Assembly: GCA_946612055.1 (NCBI GenBank)
Contig: CAMOEH010000059.1
Coordinates: 1-7,466 of the forward strand
Length of the DNA: 7,466 bases
Source of the DNA: an uncultured Bacillota bacterium
GTDB taxonomy: Bacteria; Bacillota_I; Bacilli_A; RFN20; CAG-826
Direction: 5' to 3'
The position numbers were made by a program, and so were the translations under genes. A model generated the notes under the pieces. The model searched no databases. It worked only from the letters and a program-made list of their open reading frames with translations, and was not told where the DNA came from. Of this stretch, positions 1-5,967 are shown piece after piece. Positions within the stretch are counted from its first letter, which is position 1. Every line of letters starts with the position of its first letter.

Positions 1-903
1 GACGTTCGTCGGAATGTAAGCGGAAACGTCGCCCGCCTGCGTTTCGATAATCGGCAACGCGGTAATGGAGCCTGCGCCGAGTTCGTCGGAAAGTTTCTCT
101 TTCATCGAAGCAAGGAAGAGCAATTTGCCTTTGCTGGTGGAGAATAAGCCGTATTCGAATCGAGGGTTCAAGGTGATGCCTTGGTTAGAAGGAATCGTCC
201 ATGGGGTCGTTGTCCAGATGACGACTTGGGCGTCTTCATCCAAGATGCCTTTGCCATCTTTGACATCGAAAGGGATATAGCACGTCTTAGACGTGACGTC
301 GGCATATTCGACTTCGGCCTCAGCCAAAGCGCTTTCGCTGCTCCAACTCCAATAAACGGGTTTTAATCCTTTGAAGATCAATCCTTTCAAAGCCATTGAG
401 GCGAAGACTTCGACTTGCTTGGCTTCGAATTCCGGAAGTAAGGTGAGATAAGGGTGATCATAATCCCCTAGGCAGCCAAGCCTTTGAATTTGCTTCTTTT
501 GATGCTCGACTTGCGTTTTGGCGTATTCTTCGCAGATTTTGCGGAACTCGACAATCGGGGTCGCTTTACGGTCTACGCCCGATTTGGTGACTTTGACTTC
601 GATGGGAAGGCCATGGGTATCCCAACCAAAGACAAAAGGCGTTTTATAGCCCATCATCGCGTGGCTACGGATGACAAAATCCTTCAAACAACGGTTGAGA
701 GCGTGTCCGCAATGGATATCGCCATTTGCATAAGGCGGGCCATCGTGAAGGACGTATTCTTCGCATCCTTCCCTTTCTTGAAGCATTTTTTCATAAAGAT
801 GCATGTCCTGCCATTTTTGGACCAAAATCGGTTCTTTTTGGGATAAACCAGCCCGCATCGGGAAATCGCCTGTGGGCATGTGAAGGGTTTCTTTGTAAGC
901 CAT
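1..903 (-). CDS. ileS: Isoleucyl-tRNA synthetase, N-terminal part (gene continues past the left edge)
   Basis: Cytoplasmic class I aminoacyl-tRNA synthetase that charges tRNA-Ile with isoleucine. The window holds codons 1-301 of a protein that is usually about 900-930 residues; the C-terminal half, including the KMSKS loop and anticodon-binding domain, is outside. Translating the minus strand gives the family start ([17 protein letters not shown]), the GPPYANG lead-in, the class I HIGH signature as HCGH at residues 64-67, then GWDTHGLPI at 93-101 and the CP1 editing-domain motif [11 protein letters not shown] near 230-240. The start is ATG at 903-901 with an AGGAGG-type ribosome site about 5 bases upstream. 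A complete T-box leader sits directly upstream, so expression should rise when tRNA-Ile is uncharged. The frame is intact throughout the visible part. Confidence 0.97.
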   Translation of the reverse strand, partial: MAYKETLHMPTGDFPMRAGLSQKEPILVQKWQDMHLYEKMLQEREGCEEYVLHDGPPYANGDIHCGHALNRCLKDFVIRSHAMMGYKTPFVFGWDTHGLPIEVKVTKSGVDRKATPIVEFRKICEEYAKTQVEHQKKQIQRLGCLGDYDHPYLTLLPEFEAKQVEVFASMALKGLIFKGLKPVYWSWSSESALAEAEVEYADVTSKTCYIPFDVKDGKGILDEDAQVVIWTTTPWTIPSNQGITLNPRFEYGLFSTSKGKLLFLASMKEKLSDELGAGSITALPIIETQAGDVSAYIPTNV

Positions 904-921
904 AAAGCCTCCTTAAATAAG

Positions 922-945
922 AAAAAGCGTCCGTTGCAAGGACGC
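922..945 (-). terminator. T-box-controlled intrinsic terminator
   Basis: GCGTCC (945-940) and GGACGC (932-927) form a 6-bp GC-rich stem with a 7-base loop, followed by five T residues (926-922) on the minus strand. The 5' arm lies just after the T-box core, so it is mutually exclusive with the antiterminator. It ends about 18 bases before the ileS start codon. Confidence 0.9.
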
Positions 946-1162
946 CATTAGCGCGTTACCACCATGCTTCCCTGAATATATCAGGGCAACTTCATTCTCC
1001 TATTAACGCTAGGGATCGGTTCCCCTACCGCCAAGAAGGAATCGGGGAGCGTGCTCAGAAGTGATCTCCGCGAACTTCCCTTTCTCAACTTCAGCAGGGT
1101 TCTCTGTCTTTTCTCGCGGCGCTGTCTTCGTCGTAGCCTGATAAGTATAGGCTCTATTGAGC
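922..1162 (-). promoter_or_regulatory. T-box riboswitch (tRNA-Ile-sensing leader of ileS)
   Basis: All main parts of a T-box leader can be read in order on the minus strand. Stem I closes with GCTCA (1162-1158) pairing with TGAGC near 1055-1051. A CCGCGA/TCGCGG helix sits above the specifier loop, and an AGAGA-type bulge lies in the distal arm. The specifier codon ATC, followed by A, is at 1065-1063 and reads isoleucine (anticodon GAU). Stem III is CCCTGA/TCAGGG at 986-970. The T-box core ATGGTGGTAACGCG follows at about 965-952; its TGGT bulge can pair with the ACCA end of uncharged tRNA-Ile. The terminator hairpin follows at 945-922. Uncharged tRNA-Ile binding should favour the antiterminator and allow ileS transcription. 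The core has small deviations from the usual AGGGTGGTACCGCG but keeps the tRNA-contacting bases. Confidence 0.95.
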
Positions 1163-1166
1163 CTTC

Positions 1167-1194
1167 ATTCAAGCGGGATTCCAAGTGGAGCCAA
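1167..1194 (-). promoter_or_regulatory. Possible promoter for the T-box/ileS transcript
   Basis: On the minus strand TTGGCT (1194-1189, 4 of 6 matches to TTGACA) is followed after 16 bases by TTGAAT (1172-1167, 4 of 6 to TATAAT). The predicted start, near 1160, coincides with the first bases of T-box stem I, which supports the call. The elements lie inside the last codons of the upstream lipoprotein gene. The hexamers are only moderate, and read-through from the lipoprotein operon is an alternative. Confidence 0.4.
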
Positions 1195-1723
1195 GATAGC
1201 GTTCGAAATGAAATTGGATAGGCTCCTCGTAGGAATATTGGGGGTCCCCTTCGACATAGAAGGATTTTTTGTATTCAAACGAAAGAGAGGTTTTGCTTTC
1301 CCTATGAAAAGTGAGGGTGTCAAAAGATGGCTCGCCGGGGATCGCTTCCCCCGAATAGATAAAAAGTTCGAAACGGCCCCAACGCCATTCGAATCGAGCG
1401 CTTTTTGGCCTAGTTTCATATTCGGAATGGATCTGACTAAATTCGGCAAGCGGGCATTCCAAAAAGCGGAATGCGAAGTTTTTTCCTGGGTGCTTATACG
1501 AGGTGAAAACGCCAAAATCTTCGCGATAATGTCCTTGTTTCATCGATTCGACCAGCAAACGAGCAGAAGATCCAAAATAAGGGTTTTCATTCCCTTCCTC
1601 GACAAGTCGATATTCTCCCAAAGTCGGATATTCGGGATAACGGGCATCATCGCCAATGCGAATGCAAGAGGTAAGAGCTAGGGTTCCTAAAAAAGGAAAA
1701 AGAAGGAGAAAACGACGTTTCAT
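1169..1723 (-). CDS. Small secreted lipoprotein, second of a paralogous pair
   Basis: Unrecognised family, 184 residues. It begins MKRR with a hydrophobic stretch and lipobox LTSC, giving lipidated Cys20, so the mature protein should be tethered outside the membrane. It has no other membrane segment; the mature part is rich in aromatic and charged residues. I chose the ATG at 1723-1721 because it overlaps the upstream stop codon as ATGA, the usual sign of translational coupling, with GGGGAG 11 bases upstream (1740-1735). A TTG nine bases earlier in frame is less likely. It aligns along its length with the preceding gene product: RYPEYPTLGEYRL with RFPDVPKAGQFTL, AFRFLECPL with ALRFFRCAL (a shared Cys), and RFELFIYSGE with VFEILFEEGK. 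It is last in the protease operon. Function is unknown; a protease inhibitor or substrate role is only inferred from position. Confidence 0.85.
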   Translation of the reverse strand: MKRRFLLLFPFLGTLALTSCIRIGDDARYPEYPTLGEYRLVEEGNENPYFGSSARLLVESMKQGHYREDFGVFTSYKHPGKNFAFRFLECPLAEFSQIHSEYETRPKSARFEWRWGRFELFIYSGEAIPGEPSFDTLTFHRESKTSLSFEYKKSFYVEGDPQYSYEEPIQFHFERYLGSTWNPA

Positions 1724-2262
1724 AAATACCAATACTCCCCATCATCGCGGTCGAAATGATACCTTGTCTCAGATTGTTCGCTCCCCCTTTCGTGATGATA
1801 GGCCATTTGCAATTCGTCATCATCAACGAAAGCAAAGCGGTAATATGGGCTATTCTTTCCTTCTTCAAATAGAATTTCGAAAACCCCGGTTTCCCAACTT
1901 AGAATTGCCTCGTTTTCAGAAAGCGAGCCTTCATATCCCTTGGGATAGAAATGGACGTTCGCCAATGCGCAACGAAAGAAACGCAACGCAACGCCATGAG
2001 TTGGATCTTCGGCCAAACCGATTTCATCTCTCCTTTTCCCTTTTTCATTTCTCTCCAAAAGAATGAAAGCGCCGTCTTCAAATTGAGGATCGCTTTCTCC
2101 GCAAAAACAACTTCTCAAAGTAAATTGCCCCGCTTTTGGCACATCGGGGAAACGGTTGATCTGCCTTTCAAGACTGCTTTGGCAAGAAAGCAGGCCAAAG
2201 CAAAGGAGCAAAACCGAGCTGGCAAAGATTTGTTTTCCTTCTATTTTGTTATTTTGCTGCAT
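1720..2262 (-). CDS. Small secreted lipoprotein, first of a paralogous pair
   Basis: Unrecognised family, 180 residues. A short polar N-terminus is followed by a hydrophobic stretch (IFASSVLLLCFG) and lipobox LLSC, with lipidated Cys27. The mature domain of about 150 residues has no transmembrane segment, a high content of acidic and aromatic residues, and Cys98 in the block that is also present in the downstream paralogue. The ATG at 2262-2260 lies inside the end of the cysteine protease gene, giving a 14-base overlap; AGGAG at 2280-2276 is 13 bases upstream, so translation is probably coupled to the protease. Its stop overlaps the next gene's start by 4 bases. In SpeB- and staphopain-type operons the gene directly after the protease encodes its inhibitor, but no sequence similarity to those inhibitors is visible here. 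Confidence 0.85.
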   Translation of the reverse strand: MQQNNKIEGKQIFASSVLLLCFGLLSCQSSLERQINRFPDVPKAGQFTLRSCFCGESDPQFEDGAFILLERNEKGKRRDEIGLAEDPTHGVALRFFRCALANVHFYPKGYEGSLSENEAILSWETGVFEILFEEGKNSPYYRFAFVDDDELQMAYHHERGSEQSETRYHFDRDDGEYWYL

Positions 2263-3627
2263 AGAGGTCGTTAATCTCCTTTCCCGAATAATTATTCAAA
2301 TAAAATTTGAATAGACTGTGTTTATTGGCGTCCGTTTCAGCGATTTCGTTCATGGTCCAATAAGTATAGAAATATGTGAAACCGACATTTAAAATAGTCT
2401 GACTATAGTTGCCTCCGTCCCATCCAAAATGCGCCAGAAGATCGCCGCTTTTTGTTATGCCATAAACAACCACGTCATGTGCCCCGATATCGTTTAAATT
2501 TGCAGAAATTATTGCCGGAACTTTCTTATCTCTTATTATCTCTTTTATTTTCGTCTTGGCCTTGCTTTTAGAAGGAAGAAATTGTCCGGCTGCGTTAAAA
2601 GTCACATCTTTCCCAACGAGAAATTTCTCGACTGCTTTTGCGATCATTCCCCCGGTAACCCGGTAGTTGGTTCCGCAAAGTGTGTAAATCTTGGTAGTCA
2701 AACTGTCCGCTACCCTTTCTTCATTTTGGTCACCTATTACATAAGGATGCGATTTCCGCCAATCGTTTTGATAAGAATCTTTGACAGCGAAATAGAGGTT
2801 TGCTTCCGCATGGGTAAATACGTTTGGGTTTTTGAAAAGGCCAAAATATTGGAGCATCTGATTTGCGGCGACAAATTCGCACAATCCTTGGCTGGATGCG
2901 TGAAGACCAAGATCGGTCAAAGTAAGATAACCAAAATCGGCTTTTTGGTATCGATAATACCAAGAATAAGGTATTTCGTATTCGCATTCGACAAGGGTAT
3001 TGAAAGCATCGTATGTTTGTCCTTTGAACCCAGACCCTGAGCCCATAGGATGATAATTTTGAATAGATATAAGCGAATCCGTAGAAAGAAGAGTCTTGTC
3101 CGGCTCAACCCCATCAAAATGAGCTTCTAGCATATTTGTCATATCGCGAATCGCTTCTTCATCTATTTCGTTGCCATTAACGGAAAAATATCCGTCATTT
3201 CTATATTCAAAGAAGCACCCATAAGGAACATAAATAATATTTTCTCTATATTTGTTTCGCTCCAAAAGCAGGCCGCAAGGGTTGAATTCAATAACTTCCG
3301 AAGATTCGAAATTGTAAACCGCGGAACCGCCTTCGGAAAAATAGACAAGGAGATATGTATATCCCAGCAAGTCTTTTCTTTCATAATCCCATAAGAATCA
3401 ATTGTAAATTTCTTATCAGGAATATTCATTGACACATATTTTTTGATATTAGAAAATGCAGTTTCGGTTTTGTTTTCAGAAAAATAGTTTTCAGAAAGTC
3501 GATGTGGACGTTCATAGAAACTATGCGTATTTTGCTCTAATTGTGGCGTTTTTTTACAATTGTCAACGCCACATATTGCGCTTGTTGACACGACGAAAAG
3601 ACAAAATAGAGAAGGAATAATTCTCAT
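2249..3627 (-). CDS. Secreted papain/streptopain-like cysteine protease, interrupted by a one-base frameshift
   Basis: Two overlapping frames together form one protein of about 459 residues. The first (ATG at 3627-3625) gives a signal peptide (MRIIPSLFCLFVVSTSAICG) and leads to residue ~85 (MKEK). The second continues DLLGYTYLLVYF from about 3374 and runs to 2249. In joined numbering the peptidase core shows SQGLCEF with catalytic Cys250 and the papain-type oxyanion Gln247, then AHDVVVYG with candidate His384, and AHFGWDGG at 399-406, resembling the WGWGG segment of C10 enzymes. Residues 86-230 resemble the propeptide-like region of secreted bacterial proteases (YLLVYFSEGGSAVYNFESSEVIEFN). 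The downstream frame could start at TTG 3370, but that product would lack a signal peptide. A promoter-like pair lies upstream. The frame break may be mutation, recoding or a base-call error in an A run. The exact family (C10, C39-like or other) is uncertain. Confidence 0.65.
3373..3378 (-). other. Frameshift site in the cysteine protease gene
   Basis: On the minus strand the upstream frame reads ATG AAA GAA AAG ACT, and the family-like continuation (GAC TTG CTG GGA TAT) is in the -1 frame. One extra A in the AAAA run at 3377-3374 would give ATG AAA GAA AAA GAC TTG and restore one reading frame. The site is not a classic X XXY YYZ slippery heptamer: A GAA AAG has only the second half. A lost base is therefore more likely than programmed frameshifting. 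Confidence 0.7.
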
Positions 3628-3661
3628 AAATACTTAAGCTTAGCCTCTTTCCATTGACACA

Positions 3662-3689
3662 ATTTTAACACGTTATTTTTTTACTTCAA
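3662..3689 (-). promoter_or_regulatory. Probable promoter of the protease/lipoprotein operon
   Basis: On the minus strand TTGAAG (3689-3684, 4 of 6 to TTGACA) and TAAAAT (3667-3662, 5 of 6 to TATAAT, preceded by TG one base away as in an extended -10) are 16 bases apart. Transcription would start near 3655, about 28 bases before the ATG at 3627. No strong ribosome site is seen; AAGAGG at 3646-3641 is rather far (13 bases) from the start. Confidence 0.55.
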
Positions 3690-3769
3690 CCAAAGAAATA
3701 GATTTGTGATTATTAAACCAACCATCACGCCTCGAAATCAAATAGTGATATCCTGGGGCGAAGAGCTTA
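3690..3769. other. Intergenic spacer between operon promoter and repeat copy A
   Basis: No open frame, RNA gene or strong promoter is seen in these 80 bases. The only structure noted is a short inverted repeat, ATCAC (3723-3727) with GTGAT near 3745-3749. Any promoter for a plus-strand repeat RNA would have to lie here or further left, and none stands out. Confidence 0.5.
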
Positions 3770-4076
3770 TCATTGTTATGGATCCGCCCTCTTTTAACCC
3801 CGAGGGCGGCCCCTCCTAGAAGGCCCCGCTTATTCCCTTCCCCTGGGGTCGAGGATGGGTTATAATGTCGTTGGTTTTAGTTGATCGTTGCTAGTCGTTT
3901 CTAGCGGCGGTCAATTTTTTCAACCAACAGCAGGAGGAGGACGAGAACCAAGACGACGTCCGTCATCTCCTTTTCCTATCCTTTCCGCGAGGTTTCTTAT
4001 AGGAGAGGGAAAGGGATTAACCATAATTCCCCTCCTACTTATCTATAGGGTGGGGCAAGCTTATTTTTCGAAAAAT
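3770..4076 (+). ncRNA. Candidate structured RNA, copy A of a tandem repeat
   Basis: First of two related copies in a gene-free stretch; I do not recognise the class. The core is 3770-4050, with weaker similarity to about 4076. Helices in order on the plus strand: CCGCCCTC/GAGGGCGG (3784-3791 with 3802-3809); CCCTTCC/GGATGGG with one mismatch (3835-3841 with 3853-3859); GTTGGTT/AACCAAC (3870-3876 with 3922-3928), enclosing a 12-bp hairpin at 3883-3912 containing three G.U pairs; GGACG/CGTCC (3939-3943 with 3957-3961); CC-GCGA-GG, a GNRA tetraloop (3985-3992); and a long hairpin TAGGAG-A-GGGAA/TTCCCCTCCTA (4000-4011 with 4027-4037). The G.U pairs and GNRA loop exist only on the plus strand. No convincing plus-strand promoter was found; a weak A/T inverted repeat and T tract follow at about 4063-4086. 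Alternatives are a non-autonomous mobile repeat or a minus-strand element. Confidence 0.6.
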
Positions 4077-4200
4077 TTGTTCTTTTTTATATTTTCTAGA
4101 AAAATCTATGCCTAATCTCTGGAAAAAGAATGATTCCTGCTGCTATTTTTTGCACGTCTAAAGGATCGATCTTTTGGACTGCTTTTATTTTTGCAGCCCT

Positions 4201-4497
4201 TCATTGTTATGGATCCGCCCTCATTAGCCCCGAGGGCGGCCTCTCCCAAAAGACCTTGCTACTCCCTTCCCTTGGAGCTAGGGACGGGCTATAATATTGT
4301 TGTTGATGTTATTGATCGTCGCTATTTCTAGCGGCGGTCATTTTTTTCAAGTAACAGCACAAGGAGGACGAGAATCAAGACAACGTCCGCCATCTTTCCT
4401 TCCCGCAAGGTTTCTTATAGGAGAGGGAAAGGGATTAACCATAATTCCCCTCCTACTTATCTATAGGGAAGGAAACGACCGATTTTCTAAAAATTTT
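4201..4497 (+). ncRNA. Candidate structured RNA, copy B of a tandem repeat
   Basis: Second copy of the repeat, with core 4201-4468 and weaker similarity to about 4497, next to the antiporter stop codon. It shares with copy A the first 22 bases (4201-4222) and a perfect 61-base block (4408-4468), with diverged sequence between. Helices: CCGCCCTC/GAGGGCGG (4215-4222 with 4232-4239, loop one base shorter); CCCTTCCC/GGGACGGG (4264-4271 with 4281-4288); GTTATT/AGTAAC (4308-4313 with 4350-4355), changed on both sides relative to copy A; an 11-bp hairpin at 4314-4339 in which a U.G pair of copy A becomes C-G; GGACG/CGTCC (4366-4370 with 4384-4388); CC-GCAA-GG, again a GNRA loop (4403-4410); and the long 3' hairpin (4418-4429 with 4445-4455). 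The 124 bases separating the copies show no gene and no clear promoter. Confidence 0.6.
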
Positions 4498-5814
4498 TTA
4501 TTTCGTTTCTTCAAGAGGGATTTCCCCGGCTTTTTTTAGTGCCCACTTTGTGATGGATGGGCCAACAAGCTCATAGACTAAGGTCGCAAGCAAAACAACC
4601 GTTACGATGACCGAGCCGACGTTATCTTTGGTAAAAGAAGGATTGGCGCTAATCTGATTGGCCATCCCGATAGCAACCCCAGCTTGAGGAAGCAAGGCTA
4701 GGCCAAGATAATGGGTGATATGGTTTTCTTGGTGGGTGAGTTTGCATCCAGAGAAAGCCCCCAAATATTTTCCCAATGACCGCATTACTAGATAAACGGC
4801 AAATACAACCAAAGCAAAAATAAGGACTTTGCTATCGCTCCCATCCGTCAAAGACAGGAAACTCGTGGCAAGGTGGGCTCCGCTCAAAACGAAGAAAAGG
4901 GTGAACAAAAACGGCGTCCAACGATCCATTACTTCGAGATCTCTAGTGATGATGGGCCGGTCTTTTTCTTTCGCGAAATTGATATACACGGCCCCGATCA
5001 TCATGCAGCAAAGCAAAGAAGAGAACGACAACGATTCCCCGGCGATTTGGATGTGATTAAGCGCTTCGCAAGCCCCCACTCCCAGCAAAGTGAAAGCAAT
5101 GACCATAACCGTGTGGTTATTTCTTGAAGCGAAAATCTTCAATAAGCCATGCATGGCTAAGCCTAGAAGGAAGCCCAATGCTAACGAGCCGAAGATTTCA
5201 ATCATCGGAACTGCAAGCATCGAGACCAAGGAAATCTCGCCACCCATGAATAAATGGGAGATGGCCAAAGAGATAGAGAAAACAATTAAGCCAATGGCAT
5301 CGTCAAAAGCAACAACAGGCAGAAGCGTATCCACTAACGGCCCTTTTGCCTTGTATTGATGGATGACCATCAATGTCGCCGCGGGAGCTGTTGCTGTTGC
5401 AATCGCTCCTAAAATAATCGCAATCGCGACATTCGCGTGGAAAAGCAAGCAAACCACCACTAACGCCGCATCGACTAAAAACGTTGCCGTTAGAGACTGG
5501 AAGACCGTGATCAAAGCCATCTTCCCGCCATATTGCTTGATTTGCTTCAAACGGAATTCCTCGCCAATCGATAACGCAATGAAACCGAGAGCAATATTCG
5601 ATACCCAACGGTTTAATCTTGATAAAGATTCCGCAAGGCTTTCTGGGTGGAAAGAAGACTTATACCCAAGATAATCGACAAGGATACAAACGCCAGCCGA
5701 AAGAAGCCCAATCAGTAAAAAGCCGGTGACATTAGGCAATTTAATTAATCTCGTTAGTCTCGTCGATAACAGCCCGAGCACGAGAAGAAGTCCAAGAATC
5801 AATACATCGTTCAT
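4498..5814 (-). CDS. CPA2-type cation:proton antiporter (Na+/H+ or K+/H+)
   Basis: Integral membrane antiporter of 438 residues, about 12-13 hydrophobic segments, without a C-terminal TrkA/RCK regulatory domain, as in short NapA/GerN-like members. It should exchange cytoplasmic Na+ or K+ for external protons. Visible family features are KLPNVTGFLLIG at 25-36, ALGFIALSIGEEF at 75-87, the unwound-helix motif ATATAPAAT at 139-147, the acidic pair FDDAIG with Asp171-Asp172, and LGLALLPQAGVAIGMA in the C-terminal half. The DD pair is the ion-binding site typical of electrogenic antiporters. The start is ATG at 5814-5812 with only a weak ribosome site (TTGGG); it was chosen because the protein begins directly at the first membrane helix, as usual. 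It is not tightly linked to its neighbours: 153 bases with a terminator separate it from the serpin gene, and repeat copy B lies at its 3' end. The transported ion cannot be settled from sequence. Confidence 0.9.
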   Translation of the reverse strand: MNDVLILGLLLVLGLLSTRLTRLIKLPNVTGFLLIGLLSAGVCILVDYLGYKSSFHPESLAESLSRLNRWVSNIALGFIALSIGEEFRLKQIKQYGGKMALITVFQSLTATFLVDAALVVVCLLFHANVAIAIILGAIATATAPAATLMVIHQYKAKGPLVDTLLPVVAFDDAIGLIVFSISLAISHLFMGGEISLVSMLAVPMIEIFGSLALGFLLGLAMHGLLKIFASRNNHTVMVIAFTLLGVGACEALNHIQIAGESLSFSSLLCCMMIGAVYINFAKEKDRPIITRDLEVMDRWTPFLFTLFFVLSGAHLATSFLSLTDGSDSKVLIFALVVFAVYLVMRSLGKYLGAFSGCKLTHQENHITHYLGLALLPQAGVAIGMANQISANPSFTKDNVGSVIVTVVLLATLVYELVGPSITKWALKKAGEIPLEETK

Positions 5815-5834
5815 CGTGATAACCCAAAGAAGGA

Positions 5835-5862
5835 ATACTATACCTTTCTATTTCCTTTTCAA
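5835..5862 (-). promoter_or_regulatory. Possible promoter of the antiporter gene
   Basis: On the minus strand TTGAAA (5862-5857, 5 of 6 to TTGACA) is followed after 16 bases by TAGTAT (5840-5835, 4 of 6 to TATAAT). An overlapping better -10, TATAGT (5842-5837), has a short 14-base spacer. Position, 20-45 bases before the ATG and after the serpin terminator, supports an independent transcript. Confidence 0.45.
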
Positions 5863-5919
5863 GAAGGTTATGACGATTTCTTATTTTTTTATTTAACACA
5901 CGGGCGCGCGAATACCGAA

Positions 5920-5948
5920 GAAAAATGGCTCTCCTTAGGGAAAGCCAT
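5920..5948 (-). terminator. Intrinsic terminator of the serpin gene
   Basis: Reading the minus strand from 5948, ATGGCTTTCC and GGAGAGCCAT form a 10-bp stem (one T-G pair) around a CTAA loop, followed by TTTTT (5925-5921, sharing the last stem base). It begins about 20 bases after the serpin stop codon and separates the serpin from the antiporter. Confidence 0.88.
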
Positions 5949-5967
5949 CGAATGCAGAAGAAAGGAA

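Larger units (their letters stand above)
3770..4497. repeat. Tandem direct repeat, two diverged copies of about 270-300 bp
   Basis: Copies at 3770-4076 and 4201-4497 are in the same orientation and separated by about 124 bases. Both ends of the core are almost fixed (22 identical bases at the start, 61 at the end), while internal loops differ in length. The flanking sequence immediately upstream of each copy is unrelated. No terminal inverted repeats, target-site duplications or transposase gene are visible. Confidence 0.85.

Noticed and set aside
1721..1732. TTG at 1732 as the start of the second lipoprotein.
   Set aside because: The ATG at 1723 makes a classic ATGA overlap with the previous stop and has the better-spaced ribosome site.
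1157..2274. Long plus-strand open frames opposite the lipoprotein genes (for example 1157-1681 and 1656-2066).
   Set aside because: They are antisense shadows with no ribosome site, signal or family resemblance, while the minus-strand frames have lipoboxes, overlaps and paralogy.
3370..3370. TTG at 3370 as the true start of the cysteine protease.
   Set aside because: It would give a product with no signal peptide and no ribosome site, beginning in the middle of a conserved-looking segment, while the other frame supplies a signal peptide and matching N-terminal region directly upstream.
3654..3659. Perfect TTGACA on the plus strand as the -35 box of a promoter for the repeat RNA.
   Set aside because: No -10 hexamer lies at 16-18 bases; only a T run is there, and the site is over 100 bases from the repeat start and overlaps the region of the minus-strand promoter start.
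3861..3866. TATAAT inside each repeat (3861-3866 and at the matching place in copy B) as a -10 promoter element.
   Set aside because: No suitable -35 element is present at the right distance in either copy, and the bases lie between conserved helices of the proposed RNA.
3770..4497. The tandem repeats as a CRISPR array or insertion sequence remnant.
   Set aside because: There are only two long units with no short regular repeats or spacers, no cas genes, no terminal inverted repeats and no transposase fragments.
3888..4539. Two similar plus-strand open frames (3888-4115 and 4297-4539) that could be a pair of small basic proteins.
   Set aside because: Their resemblance follows from the DNA repeat itself. 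The copies differ by loop-length changes that are not always multiples of three (a 4-base difference in the 3883-3912 hairpin), the starts do not correspond, the C-termini run into unrelated sequence, and the helices explain the conservation better.
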